From Bacteroidota bacterium (GTDB taxonomy: Bacteria > Bacteroidota > Bacteroidia > Cytophagales > Cyclobacteriaceae): a stretch of DNA of 64,000 bases. Position 1 is the stretch's first letter; each line of letters begins with the position of its first letter. Of the stretch, positions 42,203 to 52,200 are shown one piece after another. The DNA lies in NCBI GenBank assembly GCA_023417785.1, contig JAEZEH010000009.1, positions 20,944-84,943 on the forward strand, written 5' to 3'. A program made the translations under genes and the position numbers. The notes beneath the pieces were generated by a model. The model ran no database searches and was not told the origin of the DNA. It worked only from the letters and a program-made list of their open reading frames with translations.

Positions 42203-45200
42203 TTAATGATTGACCATTTCGTCGCGGCTTATTGCTCCCAGTTCAGTGGGTGTTTTGCCATATGCTTCTTTGAAACACTTGATAAAGTAAGAGACACTGT
42301 TGAAGCCAACCTGGTACGCGACTTCCGCGGTGTGTCCATACTGCTTCCTGATAAGTTCTTCCGCTCTCTTGAGTCGAAGGTTCCTGATAAACTCACTGGC
42401 AGACTGACCTGTCAACGCGGTTAGTTTTCGATGCAGCTGTGAACGGCTCATGCCTACATCCCGCCCGAAAGCATCGACGCTGAATTCAGGATTCGACATG
42501 TTCGCTTCAACAGAGAGGATACATTTTCTGAGAAACACTTCATCAGCAGAAGTTACGGCTACCTCTTTGGGTTGAAGCAGCATCGTTTGTGTAAATCGTC
42601 GCCGTAGATTGTTGCGTTGCTCGATAAGGTTCTTAACCCTGACCTGAAGTTCTTTTACGTGAAAAGGTTTCGTAAGGTAATCGTCCGCACCCGTTTCAAG
42701 TCCCTGCAAACGTTCCTCATGACTTGCCTTAGCGGTGAGTAGTATGACCGGTATGTGACTGGTCTTTTCATTCGTTTTGAGGCGATGACATAACTGATGG
42801 CCATCCATTCGTGGCATCATAATGTCCGAAATAATCAGATCGGGAATTATGGCTTCTGCCGTTGCAAGTCCTTCTTCACCATTTTCTGCTTCAACGATTT
42901 CGTAATTATTTCCGAATGCGGTTCTGATATACGCTCTGACCTCGTTGTTGTCCTCAATAATCAAAACAACGGATTTCGTATCACAAGCGGATGAATCATC
43001 CCCGATCATCATTCTGGTCACCGATGGATTCTGGATAGGTTCGCATCCGCTGGCAATAATGGTCGTTTGATCACTGTCATCGTTTTGAACTGCGTCGAGG
43101 ATTTGCATGGGAAAACGGACAATGAACTGGCTGCCTTTTCCTTCGCTGCTGATTACTTCTATTTTTCCATTGTGCAGTAAGACTAGTTCCTTAAGCAACG
43201 CGAGCCCTATGCCTGTCCCTTCATTCGTCCGCGCGGTCGTGTCTACCTGGTAAAAGCGATCGAAGATCTGGTTAATTTTTTCCAAAGGTATACCCATGCC
43301 GTCATCCCTGACTTCAAGCGTTACACCATCGCTGTTGTGTCCAACGACCACATCGACTATCCCACCTTCATTTGTAAATTTCAATGCATTTGAAAGGAGG
43401 TTGTTTAATATTTTTTCCATTTTGTCGCGATCGAAACTTACAGTCAGCCAATGGAACTGACTGGTAAATCGAAGATTGACTCCCTTACTTACCGCGAGCG
43501 AAGAAAATGCGGCCGTGCATGTCTTTGCAAATACGACTAGGTCATCCTCGCAGAGATTTAGCTTCATATTTCCCGATTCGAGTTTCGAAAAGTCCATAAG
43601 CTGGTTCATCAGCTCCAAAAGACGATCGGCGTTTTGCTTTACGATTCCCAAATTATGAACAACCTGCTGGTGTCCGGATTGTACGGATAGCGAGGTCGCG
43701 GCTTCAAGAGGCCCAAGTATCAATGTTAACGGCGTGCGAAACTCATGCGATACATTTGTATAAAAACGGGTCTTCATTTCATCGACCTCTTTCAGCTTTT
43801 GCGATTCCAGGGTGTGGATCCTTAGTTGTTGTTTTAATATTTCCCGATGTGTGAAGTATCGCCAGACTACATAAAACACAACGATGGCAAGCATGACATA
43901 TAGCGCATACGCCCACCATGTTTTCCAAAAGGGAGGTTGTATGACGACAACAATGGATGCTCCATCTTCATTCCATCGTCCGTTGCTATTTTTTGCCTTC
44001 ACACGAAACGTATAGTGCCCGGGCTGGAGTTTGCTATACGTCATGGAATTGTCATTTCCAATATTGGACCAGTCGGAATCAAACCCTTCGAGCTTACAGG
44101 CATATTCTGTGCTCCGGGGTAGCGAATAATCCAACGCGGCAAATTCGAACGTGACGACATTCTGATCATGCCGAAAATTAAGTTTATCCAGTTCTGAAAT
44201 AGAAGATGCCAGGCGGAATGTCGTGCTGTCAGTTGACTTACCGATCGGAACGGTACGGTTGAACAATCTTAATCCTGTCAGAACCACCGGAGGAACATCG
44301 TCATTGTCTTTCAGATCTTCCGGAAAAAAATAGTTAAAACCTTCCATCCCTCCAAAGTAGAGCCGGCCATCGGAATTTCTGAAGCACGCGAACGAGTTGA
44401 ACTCATTCGATACGAGTCCGTCATGAGTAGTGTAGGTTCTTATGCATCCTGTGTCCGGATCGAGTGTAGCCAAGCCGTTGTTTGTTCCGATCCATATGTT
44501 CCCATGATTATCCTCCAGCAGGCTTATGAAATCCAGATTCGGCAAACCGCTTGAAACATCATATTTGCGTTTGATTTCTTTGGTTTGTCCGTCAGCCAGA
44601 AACAGGCCGCGTTCTGAATAGGCCAGCCAAAGGTTACCGTGCCGGTCTTCACACATCGCTGCTATCCGATCAGTTAATTCTAATCCCTCATGAACAAATT
44701 TATGCTTCTTAAAGGCTCCGGTTTTAAGATCGTATTCAAAGATCCTTCCAAGTGTCGCGACAATCCATATGTTGGTGTTCTTTCCATTGAGGAGGAAGTA
44801 GATCGAACTGGCAATATGAGTTGAATCCAGCAACTGCAAGTTATCGTTAACCGGATCGAAAGAGGCGAGGCCCTTACCGCTCAACGACGTATAGAGTTTG
44901 CCATCCGCGCCCTTTACGATAGAATAGCCAACGTGAGCGTTTACGACAGTCTCAAATTGTTTACCGGATTTCGAAAGCTTGCTTATCCCTGTTGAAGGTT
45001 GAGTAGCCCAGATATTGCCATCGTCGTCTTCACTAAGTCCATAGGGAAAAAAATCCGGCTGATGATAGTTACTTCGTTCGCCGGTCGTAGGATTGTAGCT
45101 TGTAACGCCGGTGGACGCGGCTACAAACCAGATTCGGCCGTGCTGGTCTTCAAGAATTCCGGTGAGATTGTCTGAGTACTCATCCCGGTAGTTATTGAAC

Positions 45201-46219
45201 CGGTTAATGGCGGGGTCGTATTTGTTGATTCCTCCACCAAATCCACCGATCCAGACTATCCCCCGGTCATCAATATAAATGGCCGAAAGTGCGTCGTTGG
45301 TTATTGAACGGGAGTCTGATAATTTTTTCCGATAGAACTGGACCTTAGTTCTTGCCTTGTTCACCACTGCGAGCCCTTTTCCGACAGTGGCTACCCAAAG
45401 GTTACCGTATTTGTCCTCAACAATATCGAATATCGGCATACCAATGAGTTCCTTCAGTGGGAATGTCAGGGAACATTGGTCTGAAATTTCAAGAAGTGCC
45501 AGGCCTGCCTCTGTTGTTGCCCATAATTTGCCGTGGCTGTCTTTAAACACCATGCTTAAATCATGGCCTGCGTGATGATTCTTCCAGGGGATGATTTCAA
45601 AACTGCCTTGAGATCCTAGTTTCCCGATGGATTTGATCGCCACCGCATAATGGTGCCCATCGACGGAAAAGAAGCTACGAACTGTGTTTACAATTTTTTG
45701 TTCGGTAATCCCGGCCGGAAAAGTTGCTTTAAGGATCTCAGTTGAGTTTGACCGCTTGTCAAGACGGATGATACCAGTCGTCTCCGTACCAAAATAAAGG
45801 TATGTGGAGTCAAATTTGAAAGCCGATGTTACCCTTAGTAAACGTCCGTTGGAATCAATCTTTATTCGCTCGAAATTTTCCGTCGAAGAATTGTATTTGT
45901 TTATGCCGCCCATCGTGCCGACCCAAATTGTTCTGTCTTCATCCTCAAAAATAGAAGTGATAAAGTTGTGATCGAGGCTGGTTGAGTCGTCCCGGATATG
46001 GCGGAATATCCGGATTGTACGGCCATCATAACGGTTTAGGCCTAACGCCGTTCCAAACCACATGAATCCCTTGCTGTCCTTCAGTATGCAGTTACCCGAT
46101 CCCTGAGAAAGACCATTGGCAGTCGTGATGTGTTCGAATCTGAGCGTATCCTGGGCTGCAAAAGATGATAATTGCACCGCCACCAAAAGCGATGTCAAAA
46201 TCAGTTTCAAAAGTTTCAC
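42203..46219 (-). CDS. Hybrid two-component system regulator (HTCS)
   Basis: This 1338-residue inner-membrane protein combines sensor, kinase and DNA-binding regulator. A signal peptide (1-21) precedes a periplasmic two-bladed-propeller sensor of repeated Reg_prop units (about 30-690, such as DSKGFMWFGTALGLNRYD and GNIWIGTNNGLATLD) and a Y_Y_Y domain. A membrane helix spans 767-788. The kinase has H825 in SHEFRTPLTL, then an HATPase domain. A receiver has D1132 (LIISDIMMP), and a C-terminal AraC helix-turn-helix covers about 1240-1335. HTCS proteins sense oligosaccharides and switch on Sus-type loci. The start is GTG at 46219. It is divergent from the lipoprotein/SusCD genes, its likely targets. 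Confidence 0.93.
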   Translation of the reverse strand: MKLLKLILTSLLVAVQLSSFAAQDTLRFEHITTANGLSQGSGNCILKDSKGFMWFGTALGLNRYDGRTIRIFRHIRDDSTSLDHNFITSIFEDEDRTIWVGTMGGINKYNSSTENFERIKIDSNGRLLRVTSAFKFDSTYLYFGTETTGIIRLDKRSNSTEILKATFPAGITEQKIVNTVRSFFSVDGHHYAVAIKSIGKLGSQGSFEIIPWKNHHAGHDLSMVFKDSHGKLWATTEAGLALLEISDQCSLTFPLKELIGMPIFDIVEDKYGNLWVATVGKGLAVVNKARTKVQFYRKKLSDSRSITNDALSAIYIDDRGIVWIGGFGGGINKYDPAINRFNNYRDEYSDNLTGILEDQHGRIWFVAASTGVTSYNPTTGERSNYHQPDFFPYGLSEDDDGNIWATQPSTGISKLSKSGKQFETVVNAHVGYSIVKGADGKLYTSLSGKGLASFDPVNDNLQLLDSTHIASSIYFLLNGKNTNIWIVATLGRIFEYDLKTGAFKKHKFVHEGLELTDRIAAMCEDRHGNLWLAYSERGLFLADGQTKEIKRKYDVSSGLPNLDFISLLEDNHGNIWIGTNNGLATLDPDTGCIRTYTTHDGLVSNEFNSFACFRNSDGRLYFGGMEGFNYFFPEDLKDNDDVPPVVLTGLRLFNRTVPIGKSTDSTTFRLASSISELDKLNFRHDQNVVTFEFAALDYSLPRSTEYACKLEGFDSDWSNIGNDNSMTYSKLQPGHYTFRVKAKNSNGRWNEDGASIVVVIQPPFWKTWWAYALYVMLAIVVFYVVWRYFTHREILKQQLRIHTLESQKLKEVDEMKTRFYTNVSHEFRTPLTLILGPLEAATSLSVQSGHQQVVHNLGIVKQNADRLLELMNQLMDFSKLESGNMKLNLCEDDLVVFAKTCTAAFSSLAVSKGVNLRFTSQFHWLTVSFDRDKMEKILNNLLSNALKFTNEGGIVDVVVGHNSDGVTLEVRDDGMGIPLEKINQIFDRFYQVDTTARTNEGTGIGLALLKELVLLHNGKIEVISSEGKGSQFIVRFPMQILDAVQNDDSDQTTIIASGCEPIQNPSVTRMMIGDDSSACDTKSVVLIIEDNNEVRAYIRTAFGNNYEIVEAENGEEGLATAEAIIPDLIISDIMMPRMDGHQLCHRLKTNEKTSHIPVILLTAKASHEERLQGLETGADDYLTKPFHVKELQVRVKNLIEQRNNLRRRFTQTMLLQPKEVAVTSADEVFLRKCILSVEANMSNPEFSVDAFGRDVGMSRSQLHRKLTALTGQSASEFIRNLRLKRAEELIRKQYGHTAEVAYQVGFNSVSYFIKCFKEAYGKTPTELGAISRDEMVNH

Positions 46220-46581
46220 GGATGTTGGGATTTGCCTTCGGGATTCATCGATGTTGGATACGGCAATGATCTCCTCTTGGTTTTCTCTATTATATAATAT
46301 AGACGCTTTTTTCTGTGAAAGGCATGTTGCAAACCATATAACATATGTTTCACAACCCTCAAAACAGCTTAATTACCCGCATGAAATTGGCTAACCATAA
46401 AGTCAGGCATGTAAAAAAAACTTAATCTTTATTAGTCCAGATGTTCCTCTCCGGAATCGGACAGTTTCCGGACACTTCCCGTCGACAACATCCCTGCTAT
46501 CATTTGCAACAAGGGCGCGATGATCGGCAAAACGGCGATCCCCGCATTTCGCGTTATAAAACTCAAACAAAAATCATTCTT
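46220..46581. promoter_or_regulatory. Divergent regulatory region of the HTCS / lipoprotein locus
   Basis: This 362-base gap holds no gene I can support. An in-frame extension of the lipoprotein gene reaches back to 46441 but codes for an atypical Cys/His/Arg-rich stretch before the signal peptide and is rejected. AT-rich palindromes TATTATATAATA (46288-46299) and AACATATGTT (46340-46349) lie in it and are possible sites for the AraC-type output domain or a sigma factor. No consensus -33/-7 pair is clear. Confidence 0.5.
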
Positions 46582-47625
46582 ATGACGTGGCTTGAAATAA
46601 AAAACGACGTGATCCTTATTGGAATCAAGTTCATTTTACTCTTCGCAATTTTTTTAGCGGTGAGCTGTGATGGTGAAAAAGAAGGCGACCCCAAGCCTGA
46701 TGATAATCCGTCTGGTCCGGTATGGGGCGACCCTGTGCCTTTGCCGGATATTACAGGATTAAAGAAGTTCCAATTATCAGGTTCGGACAGTTATGTTAAT
46801 GTCATGCAGGAAGTAATGCCTGCCATTCCGGAATTCCCAACGGTTGGGGTGGAGGAAGGAAAACTTAGGGGATTTGTCGCTGACCTTAGCGGCAGACCTG
46901 TCGAAGACGCTTTCGTAGGAGTACGTTCGTCACTTGTCGGCGGTTCTTATTCTTCGGCTTCTGCCAAAACCGATGAGAACGGGTACTATGAAATTATGAT
47001 CCCTATCGGTGCCGCGGAGATCTGGGCCGCGGGATATAGTTTCAACTACGGAACAGGTAAGGCCTCCGTTGGGCTTTATCCGGGTGACGGCGACCTGGAA
47101 TCCTTCCCCTCAACAAACGGACTCGTAAAAAACTTTGTGTTGCTTAGCTATGGACTTGCTGACGAAGACGAGCGTGCCGAGAGGCCGTGGTCTTCAAGAG
47201 GTTACTTCGGCGGATCTCTTCTGATTTCCTATACATTGGGCGATCCAGACGATATATGGGCGCCTACCGGAAGCCTTCCATTTGACGCAGAGATACAAAT
47301 CGAGCTGACGCCCGTTGTGGCAACATTCTATGGAGAGAACAGAACGTTCACGATCTCTAAGAAAGTTGAAAACTTTAGTTTCTATATAAATAATCTCCCT
47401 ATCGGAAAGTATAAGATGAATGCACGACTCAAGGATGGACGCGAATTGCGCATACGTCAGGTCGGTCCTTATGTTGATCAGTACCCGCATCACGGACTCC
47501 AACCCAAAGATGGTGTTGGAGAGGCCGAAGTCTGGTTTACGCCGATGGGTGTAGCTTCCGAATCAGGAGCTCCAAATTATGGTAACTGGAGACCCGTGGA
47601 CATAAAAGTTGAACTACCTCAATAA
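46582..47625 (+). CDS. Lipoprotein with carboxypeptidase-regulatory-like domain
   Basis: The ATG at 46582 (MTWLEIKNDVILIG) opens a 347-residue lipoprotein; the lipobox AVSC places the lipid on Cys29. A Pro/Asp-rich spacer follows. Then GKLRGFVADLSGRPVEDAFVG and TDENGYYEIMIPIGAAEIWA form a CarboxypepD_reg/transthyretin-like beta domain of about 90 residues, as found at the N-terminus of SusC proteins. The rest is beta-rich with no catalytic motif. As a surface or periplasmic lipoprotein it could bind ligand for the SusC/SusD pair downstream. It is followed by the second lipoprotein after 4 bases. Confidence 0.65.
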   Translation: MTWLEIKNDVILIGIKFILLFAIFLAVSCDGEKEGDPKPDDNPSGPVWGDPVPLPDITGLKKFQLSGSDSYVNVMQEVMPAIPEFPTVGVEEGKLRGFVADLSGRPVEDAFVGVRSSLVGGSYSSASAKTDENGYYEIMIPIGAAEIWAAGYSFNYGTGKASVGLYPGDGDLESFPSTNGLVKNFVLLSYGLADEDERAERPWSSRGYFGGSLLISYTLGDPDDIWAPTGSLPFDAEIQIELTPVVATFYGENRTFTISKKVENFSFYINNLPIGKYKMNARLKDGRELRIRQVGPYVDQYPHHGLQPKDGVGEAEVWFTPMGVASESGAPNYGNWRPVDIKVELPQ

Positions 47626-47629
47626 CAAT

Positions 47630-48346
47630 ATGCGAATGTTAAACATCCTGGTAAGAAAATGCGCCGTTATCCTGTTCGCCATTGTCATCGTCTGCGGATG
47701 CAGCGAAAAACAGCATGATCCCGATCCTCATGATAGTAGTGAAGAACCTGGGTTCGGCGGCTCTATTGAAGACCCGGTCGGACAACCATTTGTCTTTCCA
47801 TCGCAGATAAAGCTGGAGGGGGGTCGTGTATTTACACCCGACTTTTGCCTCACGCCTGATTCATTGATAGGACTATCCGCAGCGCTGACGCGCGAAAGGA
47901 TACACGGCACACCGGGATACTTCGTGGTATGCATGACGTTGACCAACAGTTCCAGTGAGCCAGTAACAATCCGTTGTCCGGCAGGTTTGACATTCATTTG
48001 TGAGCGTGATGAAACAGGGCGACCTAGGGCTCAGAACGGAATCATCGTGTATGATGTAACGATAACCGTTTCGGCAAAGACAACTGAGTCCTTTCTCCTC
48101 GATCTGTATTGTCTTAATGCGTCGCGTACGAGACCCGCGATGGAAACGCGATTTTCACCTGGACCTGTTACAGAAAATCCGGGGATGCGAAAACTTATTG
48201 AGGTTCTGGAAGACAAGAAAATACGGAACGAAGAATTGGGCAAAGATTGGATACCTGTGTTGACCGCCATTCAGGGAGCAGTCTGGGACGTGGCCGACAA
48301 CGGAGCCGTGAGCGAACGATCCCTGGTCGAACTTAGTAAGCTCTGA
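47630..48346 (+). CDS. Lipoprotein with thioester-domain-like motifs, unknown function
   Basis: The ATG at 47630 gives 238 residues with a lipobox VCGC (lipid on Cys24) and a charged linker. A beta-sandwich-like region (about 60-155) contains VTLTN-type strands and CPAGLTF. Near the C-terminus a strand ends in LDLYCLN (Tyr160-Cys161) and a later helix carries IQGAVWDVAD (Gln215). In Gram-positive adhesins, internal thioester domains link a Cys in a Tyr/Phe/Leu-Cys motif to a Gln in a hydrophobic-Gln-x-hydrophobic-hydrophobic motif, and both motifs are matched here. The Cys-Gln spacing of 54 residues is shorter than in the well-known examples, so the resemblance may be accidental. The family is not otherwise recognised. 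Confidence 0.55.
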   Translation: MRMLNILVRKCAVILFAIVIVCGCSEKQHDPDPHDSSEEPGFGGSIEDPVGQPFVFPSQIKLEGGRVFTPDFCLTPDSLIGLSAALTRERIHGTPGYFVVCMTLTNSSSEPVTIRCPAGLTFICERDETGRPRAQNGIIVYDVTITVSAKTTESFLLDLYCLNASRTRPAMETRFSPGPVTENPGMRKLIEVLEDKKIRNEELGKDWIPVLTAIQGAVWDVADNGAVSERSLVELSKL

Positions 48347-48421
48347 TGAACATGCCGTTAATCGGGACGGTTTTTTAGAGATAGGATAATTTTTTTAAAA
48401 TACGCCAAGCTGAAAAGAAAT

Positions 48422-49060
48422 ATGAAATTTATCAGAAACAAGAAAAGAGTACTGATTGTAAATGAAGAATTGAAACGAAACAATGAAACGCTAATGTACT
48501 TTGACGATGACTATCGAGTGGTTGGCGTCTATGGCGACATCAAGCATGCATTGTTGTCATTGCCAAAAAGCAAACCGGAAGTGCTGATTGTTTCAGTGAC
48601 TCCATCGAATGCACACCTTGTACATTTGCTGAGAAAATATCGACAACAATTGCCGGGACTTAAAATTCTGGTGCAAACTGACCAGACGGAGGAATCCTTA
48701 ATTATGGAAATTGTAACGGTGGGGATATCCGGAATTTTGTCGCTTGACACAGGATGGGAACAACTGAAATTGTCAATTCAGGATATTGAAGCAGGAATTT
48801 ATCCATTGAACAACCTTGCCGCAAGAGTGCTGCTGCAAATGCTTCAGGTTAATATTGACTCGGACCTGACTTCAAGACAACTGGAAATTCTCAAGCTTAT
48901 GTCTATGGGCAAAACACACACAACGATCGCGGACAAGCTGCACATTTCACCTGAAACTGCGAAAACACATGTTAAGAATATCTATCGCAGGCTCAACGTC
49001 AACTCGAAAGAAGAAGCGTTGTCTCTGGCGGTTCAGGAAAAGCTGATTCTTTTCTTTTAG
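48422..49060 (+). CDS. LuxR-type regulator with degenerate receiver
   Basis: This 212-residue protein is built like a NarL/FixJ response regulator: receiver at 1-125 and helix-turn-helix at about 149-212 (LTSRQLEILKLMSMGKTHTTIA and SPETAKTHVKNIYRRLNVNS). In the receiver the acidic pair is Asn14-Glu15, the phosphoacceptor position is Ser58 (VLIVSVTP) and the conserved Lys is Leu108. Normal phosphotransfer is not possible. Such atypical regulators work by protein or ligand binding. It lies between two lipoproteins and susC and likely controls this locus together with the HTCS. Confidence 0.75.
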   Translation: MKFIRNKKRVLIVNEELKRNNETLMYFDDDYRVVGVYGDIKHALLSLPKSKPEVLIVSVTPSNAHLVHLLRKYRQQLPGLKILVQTDQTEESLIMEIVTVGISGILSLDTGWEQLKLSIQDIEAGIYPLNNLAARVLLQMLQVNIDSDLTSRQLEILKLMSMGKTHTTIADKLHISPETAKTHVKNIYRRLNVNSKEEALSLAVQEKLILFF

Positions 49061-49081
49061 AGCAAAGTAACATGTAGGAAC

Positions 49082-49117
49082 AATGGTCATGTGAGTAGTC
49101 ACGTGACCATTTTTTCT
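49082..49117 (+). terminator. Terminator after the LuxR-type gene
   Basis: AATGGTCA (49082-49089) pairs with TGACCATT (49104-49111), with an inner GTGA/TCAC helix and a T-G wobble, followed by TTTTTTC. It separates the regulator from susC, so susC probably has its own promoter in 49120-49259, although I could not identify it. Confidence 0.75.
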
Positions 49118-49259
49118 TGTGATATCTGAGGTAGCCCCGGAACATTTTATTACCACTGTATGGGGGAGTGTCTGATAAAGTCATACGTCAGATTGGGTGA
49201 GTTTCAACGCAGATTGACTTTATATCCGTAGACTGTCTCTTTAATCCAACTTAATTTCT

Positions 49260-52200
49260 ATGAAGAGATCTTTATTAAGCTTACTGCTTTCGCTTATGCT
49301 GGTGAGTATAAGCTGGGCACAGGAACTCAGGGTTACCGGGCGTGTAACCACAACGGACGATCCAAACGGCACTCCAGGAGTTAACGTCCTGGTGAAAGGA
49401 ACAGCCACAGGCACAGTGACCGACACAAATGGACAGTACAACATTCTGGTACCTGCCTCAGGTACGCTGGTGTATTCATTTATCGGTTTGCAATCACAGG
49501 AAGTAGAGGTGAACGGACGTACCACAATTGATGTGGTGATGGTTCCTGACGTTACCCAGTTGTCGGAAGTCGTCGTGACTGCCCTCGGTATCGAAAGAAA
49601 CCGTAATGAGCTTGCCTTTGCAGCGCAAAAGGTAAATGGCGACCAGATATCGAAGACCCGTAGCGCGAACTTTGTCAACTCCTTGTCCGGAAAAGTGGCA
49701 GGACTTGACATCAAGAGTAGCAACACCATGGGGGGCTCTACGAATGTTATCATTCGGGGATACAAGTCAATCACCGGAAACAATCAGGCTCTTTTTGTGA
49801 TCGACGGTGTTCCGGTATCGAATGCGAACACCAACACAGTAAGGCAACAGTCGGGATCCACAGGTACCGACTATGGCAACGCGGCTGCCGACATCAATCC
49901 CGATGACATCGAATCCGTGAACGTGCTGAAGGGCGCTGCCGCAACCGTTTTGTATGGTTCACGGGCAACCAACGGGGTCATCATTATCACGACCAAGAAA
50001 GGGCGCAAGAATTCGTTTGGACTTACCATAAACAGCGGGGTGACCTGGGGTGAAATTGATAAGAGTACGTTTGCCCGATACCAAAAGGAATTTGGCGGTG
50101 GTTACCGCGGCTTGTTCAATGAAAGAACGTTCGACGATGGAACATTGCCAGCAGTTATCTATGGCGATGACGCATCTTATGGGCCACGTTTCAATCCCAA
50201 TTTGATGGTTTATCACTGGAATGCATTGGACCAATTTTCTCCGCATTATCGCAGGGCAACCCCATGGGTAGCTGCAAGGAACGATCCAGGCACGTTCTAC
50301 GAAACGGCGCTAAGCTCGAATCATGGAGTAAGCGTCACTGCAGGAGGAGACAAGGCAACCTATAAGGTCGGGTATACACGAAGTGATGAGAAGGGCACGT
50401 TACCCAACAGTTCACTGGAAAAAGATCTGGTAAACTTCGCGACATCTTATGATGTGACACCTGCGCTTACGGTTACCACATCAGCAAACTATTCAAAAGT
50501 GAATGGCATCGGACGTTACGGTACCGGTTACAACAGCCGCAACCCCAATCAGGCATTCAGACAATGGTGGCAAACCAATGTCGATATCAAGGAACAGCGC
50601 GACGCTTATTTTCGGAATCGACAAAACGTAAGCTGGAATATGAACGCAGCGGGCACGGGACCACTTTACACGGATAACCCGTACTGGTCCCGTTATGAAA
50701 ATTACTCCAGCGACGAACGCGACCGCGTCATCGGATACGCGACCATAAATTACAAGTTTACGGATTGGCTAAGCGTAATGGGTCGCGCGGCTTTTGATGG
50801 ATCCTTTGATCTACAGGAGGAACGCATCGCTGTAGGAAGTGAATCCACTTCGTCGTATACACGGTTCACGAGAACGGCACACGAAACAAACTTCGACCTC
50901 ATGGTTAACGTGAGCAAGGACATCAGCAACGATATAAGCTTCCGCGGTATTATCGGATCCAACATGAGACGCAGCCGCGAAAACTCGGTCCGGGCATCAA
51001 CCAATGGAGGGCTTGTGGTGCCCGGATTGTACGCCTTATCAAACTCGGTTAGCGGAATAACATTCCAGACCAGTCCTGCTTCGGAGATCTACCAACGGGT
51101 TGGGGTCGACGGAATTTTCGCGAACGCGACGTTTGGATACAAGGAACTTGCCTTTCTCGAACTGGCAGGTCGTCAGGAAAGTTCAACCACCTTGCCAACA
51201 AACAATAACAGCTACTTCTATCCTTCGGTCGCCGGAAACTTCGTGTTCTCCAACGTACTGAAGAAGTCGTGGCTGAACCATGGAAAGCTCCGTGCAAACT
51301 ACGCCGAAGTTGGTAATGACGCAGTGGCACTTAGCCTCTACGATGTTTACGATAAGCCCGCGGGTCTTGGCAATGTTCCCTTCTTTTCCCTTCCGAATAT
51401 CAAGAACAACAAAGATCTTAAACCAGAACGCACAAAGAGTTACGAATTCGGAATTGAAACCGAGTTCTTCAATGGCCGGGTTGGGTTCGACCTCACCTGG
51501 TATCACTCGAGTACGTTTGATCAGATCATTCCTGTAAATGTGACTGCCGCAACAGGCTACAGCTCCAAATTCGTCAATTCGGGAGAAGTGGAAAACAAAG
51601 GAATAGAACTGGCTGCATTTGTGACGCCTGTAGAAACAGACGATTTCTCCTGGACAATGAACTTCAACTTCTCACGCAACCGGAATAAGGTCGTTTACCT
51701 TTATGGTGAAGGTGATGCCGAGGTGACCAATTATACGATCTTTCAATTACAGGGCGGGGTTACGCTGAATGCGGTTAAAGGCCAACCCTACGGGACAATC
51801 CGCGGTACCGATTTCATTTATACTAACGGACAGCCTACCGTAAACGAAAACGGATATTATGAGCGAACCGCGGCTTCAAATATAAACATCGGTGATCCGA
51901 ATCCCGACTGGCTGGGCAGTATTGCAAACAGCGTAACGTACAAGAACGTATCCCTTAATTTCCTGGTCGATGTACGTAGCGGTGGAGACATTTTCTCCCT
52001 GGATCAATGGTACGGAGAAGGTACCGGCCTTTATCCAAATACTGCCGGATTAAATGGCCGAGGGGTGTCTTCGCGATTACCGGTGAGCGAAGGCGGCGGA
52101 GTGCTTCTGCCAGGAGTAAAGGAAGACGGATCGCCAAATGATATCTATGCCGAAAACAGAACCGGCACCGGGCTCACTCCCTTTGGTTATGCGGCAAACG

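Noticed and set aside
46441..46581. N-terminal extension of the lipoprotein gene back to 46441
   Set aside because: It would put 47 residues before a clear lipoprotein signal peptide, which would prevent export.
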